Below are positions 6,227 through 11,102 of a stretch of 11,102 nt of DNA, piece by piece. Position numbers and translations under genes: made by a program. The DNA comes from an uncultured Oscillospiraceae bacterium (GTDB lineage: Bacteria > Bacillota > Clostridia > Oscillospirales > Acutalibacteraceae). Below the pieces are notes generated by a model, which was given only the letters and a program-made list of their open reading frames with translations, searched no databases and had not been told where the DNA came from. The stretch covers positions 1 to 11,102 of the forward strand of contig URYP01000071.1 of the NCBI GenBank assembly GCA_900552115.1, written 5' to 3'. Each line of letters opens with the position of its first letter. The first letter of the stretch is position 1.

Positions 6227-6584
6227 AAAAAAGCCTCCTTTTCCTGTCCTGTTCGTTGTAAGCCCGGCCCGCTGTCTGGTTGGCAGCAGGCGCCAATTCA
6301 GGTTGCTTTTATCGCTTGTTAAAACCAGCAAACACCAGAAGAATGGCGCCACCGCGTGGAGGCAGCAGGGATCTCATACCAAGAATCCCGGCGGGATTCT
6401 TTATAGACCATTCTTCCGAAGTCTTTTGCTTGCAATAGACTTTCGGCTCGGGCCAACCGGCCCGACACTATTTATATTATAGATTTGCAGAATCCAGAAG
6501 AATGGCATTGCCGCGTGGCGGCAGGAGGGATCTCATCCCGACAGACATTCTTCCATTGTCTCGGGCCAACCGGCCCGAGACTAT
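6227..6584. other. glgD-glgA intergenic region with structured repeats
   Basis: This 358-base gap in an otherwise tightly packed cluster holds two imperfect copies of a palindrome-rich element (6335-6476 and 6494-6589), then about 108 bases of unremarkable glgA leader (6227-6334). A perfect TATAAT on the - strand (6476-6481) between the copies has no good -35. No hairpin here is followed by a T-run, so read-through from glgD into glgA is possible. Confidence 0.7.
6335..6476 (-). repeat. Structured intergenic repeat, copy A (142 nt)
   Basis: An outer inverted repeat GAAGAATGG (6338-6346) / CCATTCTTC (6408-6416) encloses a GC-rich imperfect hairpin and a perfect 9-bp palindrome AAGAATCCC-GGC-GGGATTCTT (6381-6401). 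A second hairpin (CGAAGTCT with AGACTTTCG, 6417-6445) and TCGGGCC-AACC-GGCCCGA (6448-6465) follow, ending CTATTTATA. Compared with copy B it carries about 46 extra bases, mostly the two additional hairpins. It looks like a dispersed palindromic element of the REP/MITE type rather than coding sequence. Confidence 0.7.
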
Positions 6585-6589
6585 TTATA
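6494..6589 (-). repeat. Structured intergenic repeat, copy B (96 nt), overlapping the glgD stop
   Basis: It shares CCAGAAGAATGGC, CGCGTGG, GGGATCTCAT, CATTCTTCC, CTCGGGCCAACCGGCCCGA and the end CTATTTATA with copy A, in the same order. The outer repeat is GAAGAATG (6497-6504) / CATTCTTC (6546-6553); inside are TGCCGC-CAC-GCGGCA and GGGAT-GAG-ATCCC hairpins (read on the - strand). A 10-bp stem with a 4-base loop (GTCTCGGGCC / GGCCCGAGAC) lies at the glgD-proximal end. The shared terminal TATAAATAG on the - strand includes the glgD stop codon TAA. Confidence 0.75.
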
Positions 6590-7697
6590 CCACGGCGCCC
6601 TTACTGATAAATACCGGATAGTTCCCGGCGCCCTGCATGGTGCGTCCGCTTTGTATCGTCACGTTTTTATCGAGTATAACCGAATGGATCATGGAGCCGC
6701 GGCGGATAACCGAGCCCTGCATGACCACGCTGTTTTCCACCACCGCATCCCGCTCGATATGCACATCGCGAAAAATGATGGAGTTGCGCACCGTCCCCTC
6801 GATTTTGGCGCCGTCCGCCACCAGCGAGTCGGTAACGTCGGAATGCAGTCCATAGGTGGCCGGGGCGCAGTCCCGCACTTTGGTATAGATGGGACGTCCC
6901 GCCGGGAACAAATCCGCCCGCACCCGGCTGTCGAGAAAGTCCATGCTGACCGCAAAATAACTGCTCAGTGAGCAGATCGGCTCGGCGTAAGAGGTAACCT
7001 CTACCCCGTGCATCGGCATATCCCCATGGTACCGTTGCAGGATATCCCGCTCAAAATGCATTTGGTTGCGGCTAACCGCGTCGGATACCAGCCGAACCAG
7101 CAGGTCGCGGCGCAGGATATACGTCCCCAGCCCGAAGCAGCAGTCCCGCAGGCCGCTTTCGTTAATCTGGATATCCGTTATCCGGTTGCCGTCATCCAGT
7201 GTCAGCACCAAATTTTCCCGCAATTCGGGCAGCGGCCCGCGCTTATACCCGATGGATATATCCGCGCCCGAGGCAATATGTTTTTCAATCAGCCGATCAT
7301 AGTTGAGATTACCCACAACATGGCTGTCGCATAGGATAACGTATTCTTCCCGCGCGTTTTGGAGAAAGGCGCCGATCCCGGCCAGGGCGGACACCCGCCC
7401 GCTGTACAGATCCTCCCGCGTGTCAAAGGGCGGCAGGAAGCACAGCCCTTCATGCTTGCGGGAGAGGTCCCACGCCTTGCCCGAGCCAATGTGATCCATC
7501 AGCGACTGGTAATGGCTCTTGGTCACGACGCCTACCTTGGCAATGCCGGCATTGACCAGACTGGACAGGGTAAAATCGATCAGGCGGTACCGGCCGCCAA
7601 TAGGAATGGAGCCCATAGACCGCACCACGGTCATATCCCGCAGGGCGTCGTCGTGCATATTGGAAAAAATAAGGGCCATGACGTTGTTATTCCGCAT
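6585..7697 (-). CDS. glgD: GlgD, regulatory subunit of ADP-glucose pyrophosphorylase
   Basis: In Firmicutes GlgD pairs with GlgC and modulates ADP-glucose synthesis but is itself little or not active. The 370-residue product keeps the nucleotidyltransferase fold (IGGRYRLIDFTLSSLVNAGI, 33-52; HIGSGKAWDL, 69-78) and a C-terminal left-handed beta-helix of hexapeptide repeats (about 285-365). It lacks the GGxGxRL nucleotide-binding loop, having FSNMHDDALRD instead, and the catalytic Asp of GlgC (SGDHIY) aligns with S125 in CDSHVV. This identifies it as GlgD rather than a second GlgC. The ATG at 7697 overlaps the glgC end by 11 bases, with GGAGGGGAG inside glgC as its ribosome binding site, suggesting translational coupling and matched subunit amounts. 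Its stop codon lies in a repeat element. Confidence 0.95.
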   Translation of the reverse strand: MRNNNVMALIFSNMHDDALRDMTVVRSMGSIPIGGRYRLIDFTLSSLVNAGIAKVGVVTKSHYQSLMDHIGSGKAWDLSRKHEGLCFLPPFDTREDLYSGRVSALAGIGAFLQNAREEYVILCDSHVVGNLNYDRLIEKHIASGADISIGYKRGPLPELRENLVLTLDDGNRITDIQINESGLRDCCFGLGTYILRRDLLVRLVSDAVSRNQMHFERDILQRYHGDMPMHGVEVTSYAEPICSLSSYFAVSMDFLDSRVRADLFPAGRPIYTKVRDCAPATYGLHSDVTDSLVADGAKIEGTVRNSIIFRDVHIERDAVVENSVVMQGSVIRRGSMIHSVILDKNVTIQSGRTMQGAGNYPVFISKGAVV

Positions 7698-8907
7698 CCG
7701 GCTCCCCTCCTTTCACATCTTCCTCCACCATGGCGCAGGGCGGCACTGTAGCTCCCGCGCCAATATGGACCCCGGATGCTACCACGGATACGCCCCAGTC
7801 ATCCGCGTGGTCCTCCGGCCGGGCGCCAACCACCGCGCCCTCCCCGATCTCGGCGTTCTCCGCCACAATCGCATACTGCACCCGGGCGCCGGCCCTGACT
7901 CGGGCGCCCGGCATCAGGATGGAGTCGCGTACCTCCGCGCCCTCCTCCACCGTTACGCCGGAAAAGAGCACGGAAAAATCCACTGTGCCGAATATATTGC
8001 CGCCTTCAGAAATCAGGCTGTTTTCCACTTTGGCATGCGGGCCGACGTAATGGGGCGGATGACCTTCGTTGCGCGAATAAATCCGCCAGGAGGCGTCGGA
8101 CAGGTCGAGGGAGGTCTGCGGATTGAGCATATCCATATTGGCTTCCCACAGGCTGTCGATGGTGCCCACGTCTTTCCAGTAGCCGTCGAACCGGTAGGCG
8201 AACATCCGCTCCCCGGCTTCCAGCATGGCGGGAAGCACATTTTTCCCAAAATCGTTCTGCGAATGGGGATCCTGTTCGTCCATGGTGAGATAGTGTTTCA
8301 GCTTCTCCCAGGTGAACACGTAAATGCCCATGGACGCCAGATTGTTTTTGGGATGCTCCGGCTTCTCGTCAAACTCATAAATGGAGCCATCCTCATGCGT
8401 GTTGAGAATACCGAAGCGGCTCGCCTCAGACATCTCCACCTCCAGCACCGCGATGGTGCAGTCGGCCTTATGGCGCTGGTGGGCGGCAATCATCTGAGAA
8501 TAATCCATTTTATAAATATGGTCACCGGACAATACCAACACGTATTCCGGCTGATACCGTTCGATAAAATCCATATTTTGATAAATAGCGTTGGCCGTGC
8601 CCTTGTACCAGTCCGCCCCCTTGTTTTTCTGGTAGGGCGGCAGGATATGTACCCCGGCATTGAGGCGATCCAAATCCCAGGGTTCCCCCGCACCGATATA
8701 GTCGTTGAGTTCCAACGGCTGGTACTGGGTCAGCACCCCCACGGTCTCAATACCCGAATTTACACAGTTAGACAGCGGGAAATCGATGATACGATACTTC
8801 CCGCCGTAGGGGACGGCCGGCTTGGCGATACGCCGGGTCAGCGCGTACAGCCGGCTCCCCTGCCCGCCGGCCAGCAGCATGGCCACACATTCCTGCTTGC
8901 GAAACAT
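7687..8907 (-). CDS. glgC: Glucose-1-phosphate adenylyltransferase (ADP-glucose pyrophosphorylase)
   Basis: GlgC makes ADP-glucose and pyrophosphate from ATP and glucose-1-phosphate, the committed and regulated step of bacterial glycogen synthesis. The 406-residue length is normal. Visible are LLAGGQGSRL (11-20) for nucleotide binding, KPAVPYGGKYRIIDFPLSN (29-47), GTANAIYQN (103-111), SGDHIYKMDY with catalytic D129, FDEKP with the glucose-1-phosphate-binding K182, and KDVGTIDSLWEANMDM. A C-terminal beta-helix (about 285-390) fits the oligomerisation and allosteric domain. The ATG at 8907 lies 5 bases after the glgB stop; its AGAGG site overlaps the end of glgB. It is followed by overlapping glgD, its likely partner subunit. 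No catalytic residue is missing. Confidence 0.97.
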   Translation of the reverse strand: MFRKQECVAMLLAGGQGSRLYALTRRIAKPAVPYGGKYRIIDFPLSNCVNSGIETVGVLTQYQPLELNDYIGAGEPWDLDRLNAGVHILPPYQKNKGADWYKGTANAIYQNMDFIERYQPEYVLVLSGDHIYKMDYSQMIAAHQRHKADCTIAVLEVEMSEASRFGILNTHEDGSIYEFDEKPEHPKNNLASMGIYVFTWEKLKHYLTMDEQDPHSQNDFGKNVLPAMLEAGERMFAYRFDGYWKDVGTIDSLWEANMDMLNPQTSLDLSDASWRIYSRNEGHPPHYVGPHAKVENSLISEGGNIFGTVDFSVLFSGVTVEEGAEVRDSILMPGARVRAGARVQYAIVAENAEIGEGAVVGARPEDHADDWGVSVVASGVHIGAGATVPPCAMVEEDVKGGEPDAE

Positions 8908-8912
8908 ACTCC

Positions 8913-10853
8913 CTACCTCTTTCCTTTTTTGCCCGCCGGACGGCCGGGCGCTTTTTTATGCTGATAATACTGCACCGATAACGGCGGCAGCGTCAGAGAA
9001 ATCGACTGGTCATACCCATGCATGGGGATTTTTTCACTCCGCACCGTGCCGTTGGTTATCCCCCTACCGCCAAAGGCCTTGTCGTCGGTGTTAAACACCT
9101 CCCGGTACCAGCCCGGCTGCGGCGCGCCAATCCGGTAATCCTCCCGGAGCACCGGATTAAAATTGCAGACCACGAGCCGCTCGTCCCCTTTGTGGTCGAT
9201 CCGGCGGAACGCGATGACGCTTTGCATATAGTCGTCATGCGCAATCCACGAAAAACCCTCCCAGGAAAAATCGTCCTCCCACAGCGGCGGCGCAGCCAGG
9301 TAAAAGGCGTTGATGCTGGCCACAAAATGCTGAAGCTGCTGGTGGGTTTCGTAATCCAGCAGGAGCCAGTCCAGCTCCTCCTCAAAAGCCCATTCTTTAA
9401 ACTGTCCGAACTCACTGCCCATAAACAGCATTTTTTTACCGGGGTGAGCCATCATATAGCCAAGAAACGTACGCACACTGGCAAATTTGTCTTCATAGCC
9501 GCCCGGCATTTTGCCAATCAGCGACCCTTTCCCATGCACCACCTCATCGTGAGAGATGGGCAGAATAAAGTTTTCGGAGAAAGCGTAGAAGAAGGAAAAC
9601 GTCAAATGGTCATGATTATGCTTGCGGAAAAGCGGGTCGAGCGACATATACTGGAGCATATCGTTCATCCAGCCCATGTTCCACTTGAAATTAAAGCCCA
9701 ACCCGCCGTCGGCGGTGGGACGGGAAACCAGCGGCCAGGCGGTGGATTCCTCAGCAATCATCATGGTTTGCGGATAGGAGGCAAAAACCGCCTCATTCAG
9801 GCGGCGGAGAAACGCCACCGCCTCCAGATTTTCATGGCCGCCGTTTTGGTTGGGCACCCACTCGCCGTCCTTACGGTTATAGTCCAGGTACAGCATGGAG
9901 GCCACGGCGTCCACCCGGATGCCGTCCGCATGGTACCGCTCCAGCCAAAACAGCACGTTGGAAATGAGGAAATTCTGCACCTCGGTGCGGCCGTAATCGA
10001 ACACACAGGTACCCCATTCATAATGCTCTCCCTTTCGGGGGTCGGCGTATTCGTAACAGGGTGTACCGTCAAACCGGTACAAGCCCTGCTCGTCCTTGGG
10101 AAAGTGGGCCGGCACCCAATCGAGGATGACTCCCAGGCCCGCCTGGTGGCACCTGTCCACAAAGCGCATGAACTGATGCGGCGTACCATAACGGGAAGTC
10201 GGCGCAAAATAACCGGTCACCTGATAGCCCCAGGATCCATCGTATGGATACTCCATCACCGGCAGCAGTTCCAGATGGGTGTACCCCATTTTTATGACAT
10301 AGGGTACCAGCTCCTCCGCCAGTTTGTCATAGTCGAAGGTCTGGCCGTCGGGATAGCGCCTCCAGGAGCCCAGATGCACCTCATAAATGTTGATAGGACG
10401 GTCATAAATGGACTGACTTTTCTGCCGCTCGATCCAGGCGGCGTCGCCCCATTCATACCCATCCAGCAAATAGATTTTGGAGGCGTTGGCCGGACGGGTT
10501 TCATAATGATACGCGTATGGGTCGGATTTAAAGACAGCCCGTCCGGTGGTATCGGTCACGCAGTATTTATAGGCATCGTATTCCTGCGGCCCCAAAAGCA
10601 CCGTTTCCCACACACCGTCTTCACGCCGGGTCATGGGGGCCGCATCGCTCTGCCAATCGTTGAAACTACCTACCACGGATACCGCCGCGGCATTTGGAGC
10701 CCATACGCGAAATATATATGCGCCGTCAGCCAAAAGATGACAACCCATTTGTTCGTAAGCCCGGATATCCTCATACAACGGAGGACATGTGCTTTTTTCG
10801 CTTTTTTTCACATCCATATCCCGCTCAGCTCCCTCCCCAATTTTCAATCCCAT
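8913..10853 (-). CDS. glgB: 1,4-alpha-glucan branching enzyme (GH13)
   Basis: GlgB cuts alpha-1,4-glucan chains and rejoins them as alpha-1,6 branches. The 646-residue protein has a CBM48-type beta-sandwich (about 35-125, RVWAPNAAAVSVVGSFNDW), the GH13 barrel (about 155-510) and a C-terminal beta domain (about 540-635). Catalytic residues are nucleophile D315 (GIRVDAV), acid/base E368 (AEEST) and D435 (SHDEVVHGKGS); DWVPAHF (245-251) is a further hallmark. It lacks the extra N-terminal domain of the 728-residue E. coli enzyme, as in many Firmicutes. The ATG at 10853 has AGAAGGTG 5 bases upstream; a second ATG at 10817 with GGGAGGGAG 11 bases upstream is possible. It is the first gene of the cluster. 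The basic tail KKGKR overlaps the glgC ribosome binding region. Confidence 0.97.
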   Translation of the reverse strand: MGLKIGEGAERDMDVKKSEKSTCPPLYEDIRAYEQMGCHLLADGAYIFRVWAPNAAAVSVVGSFNDWQSDAAPMTRREDGVWETVLLGPQEYDAYKYCVTDTTGRAVFKSDPYAYHYETRPANASKIYLLDGYEWGDAAWIERQKSQSIYDRPINIYEVHLGSWRRYPDGQTFDYDKLAEELVPYVIKMGYTHLELLPVMEYPYDGSWGYQVTGYFAPTSRYGTPHQFMRFVDRCHQAGLGVILDWVPAHFPKDEQGLYRFDGTPCYEYADPRKGEHYEWGTCVFDYGRTEVQNFLISNVLFWLERYHADGIRVDAVASMLYLDYNRKDGEWVPNQNGGHENLEAVAFLRRLNEAVFASYPQTMMIAEESTAWPLVSRPTADGGLGFNFKWNMGWMNDMLQYMSLDPLFRKHNHDHLTFSFFYAFSENFILPISHDEVVHGKGSLIGKMPGGYEDKFASVRTFLGYMMAHPGKKMLFMGSEFGQFKEWAFEEELDWLLLDYETHQQLQHFVASINAFYLAAPPLWEDDFSWEGFSWIAHDDYMQSVIAFRRIDHKGDERLVVCNFNPVLREDYRIGAPQPGWYREVFNTDDKAFGGRGITNGTVRSEKIPMHGYDQSISLTLPPLSVQYYQHKKAPGRPAGKKGKR

Positions 10854-11053
10854 TGTAACACCTTCTCTATAAAAAGCAAGCCAAATTATTATGAATTCAA
10901 TAATATTTCATATTTATATCGTATATAATTGTCTATTTATAACAATTTCATGCAGCTTGTCCTGTGTAACCTATAGTATACGCGTTCCTGCTTTAGAAAA
11001 TCGTCGAATTGAAACCCGCTCAAAAAAATGAGGAAAGAAGCGTCGGCCCCAAG
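10854..11053 (-). promoter_or_regulatory. AT-rich upstream region of the glycogen cluster
   Basis: This stretch must contain the promoter for glgB-glgC-glgD. Several -10-like sequences occur on the - strand: TGTTATAAA at 10936-10944 (an extended -10 form) and TATACT near 10976-10981, but neither has a convincing -35 at the right distance. TAGACA followed 17 bases later by TATGAA is a third possibility. The exact promoter cannot be fixed by eye. No coding sequence is seen. Confidence 0.4.
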
Positions 11054-11093
11054 AAAAAAGCCCCTTGTTATCGCAAGCGACAAAAAGCGGGAC
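11054..11093 (-). terminator. Terminator of an upstream gene outside the window
   Basis: On the - strand GTCCC and GGGGC (11089-11093 with 11060-11064) close a hairpin with an inner TTGTCGC-TT-GCGA-taa-CAA stem, followed by TTTTTTC. It would end a gene transcribed in the same direction beyond the right edge, isolating the glycogen cluster. Confidence 0.6.
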
Positions 11094-11102
11094 ATCCTGA
11101 GG

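Noticed and set aside
6051..6482. 143-codon open frame across the glgA start and copy A of the repeat
   Set aside because: It covers the glgA N terminus antisense and then a palindromic repeat; such repeats often yield spurious frames.
6335..6589. T-box leader or CRISPR array in the glgD-glgA gap
   Set aside because: ACCGCG-like bases occur but not the T-box core AGGGTGG-N-ACCGCG in the transcribed orientation, and the next gene is not tRNA- or amino-acid-related. Only two length-variant copies with internal palindromes exist, unlike CRISPR repeats and spacers.
7519..8964. 481-codon open frame on the + strand antisense to glgC/glgD
   Set aside because: Shadow of well-supported genes on the other strand; rich in His, Pro and Arg and without known motifs.
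9018..10928. 636-codon open frame on the + strand antisense to glgB
   Set aside because: It mirrors glgB, whose catalytic motifs are complete. The antisense frame is open because of GC-biased codon use; its translation has no recognisable domain and no ribosome binding site was seen.

Overview
The window looks like a chromosomal segment of an anaerobic, moderately GC-rich Firmicute, most likely a gut-type clostridium of the Oscillospiraceae/Ruminococcaceae kind. The basis is: separate glgC and glgD genes (the Firmicutes pattern of ADP-glucose pyrophosphorylase), a rubrerythrin (typical of strict anaerobes), strong AAGGAGG-type ribosome binding sites, sigma-A-like promoters, and compact hairpin-plus-T-run terminators. 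No marker gene fixes the species, so the taxonomy is inference.

Layout. Positions 1-1363 (- strand) hold the N-terminal part of a cytoplasmic LacZ-type GH2 beta-galactosidase; its similarity stops abruptly near position 57, just before the catalytic acid/base motif. A 314-base divergent intergenic region carries a near-consensus promoter and a structured leader for rubrerythrin (1678-2217, +). Two strong hairpins (2259-2369) separate rubrerythrin from the convergent histidine-phosphatase gene (2374-3006, -). That gene is divergent from an XRE-family regulator (3143-3835, +); their two promoters face each other and overlap in a shared -10 region that contains an inverted repeat. A shared bidirectional terminator (3847-3904) separates the regulator from a six-helix membrane protein of unknown function (3903-4559, -).

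The right half (4805-10853, - strand) is a glycogen biosynthesis cluster transcribed in the order glgB, glgC, glgD, glgA. GlgC with its catalytically degenerate partner GlgD should make ADP-glucose, GlgA polymerises it into alpha-1,4-glucan, and GlgB adds alpha-1,6 branches. glgB-glgC-glgD are tightly packed (a 5-base gap, then an 11-base overlap), whereas glgD and glgA are separated by 358 bases. That gap is filled by two imperfect copies of a palindrome-rich repeat, one of which begins within the glgD stop codon. A strong terminator closes the cluster after glgA (4751-4785). Another terminator (11054-11093) ends an unseen gene upstream of glgB.

Most of the window is ordinary, recognisable metabolism. 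The items most worth a second look are the duplicated structured repeat between glgD and glgA, the overlapping opposed promoters of the phosphatase/XRE pair, the structured rubrerythrin leader, and the break in lacZ. I see no clear evidence of a novel defence or mobile system.
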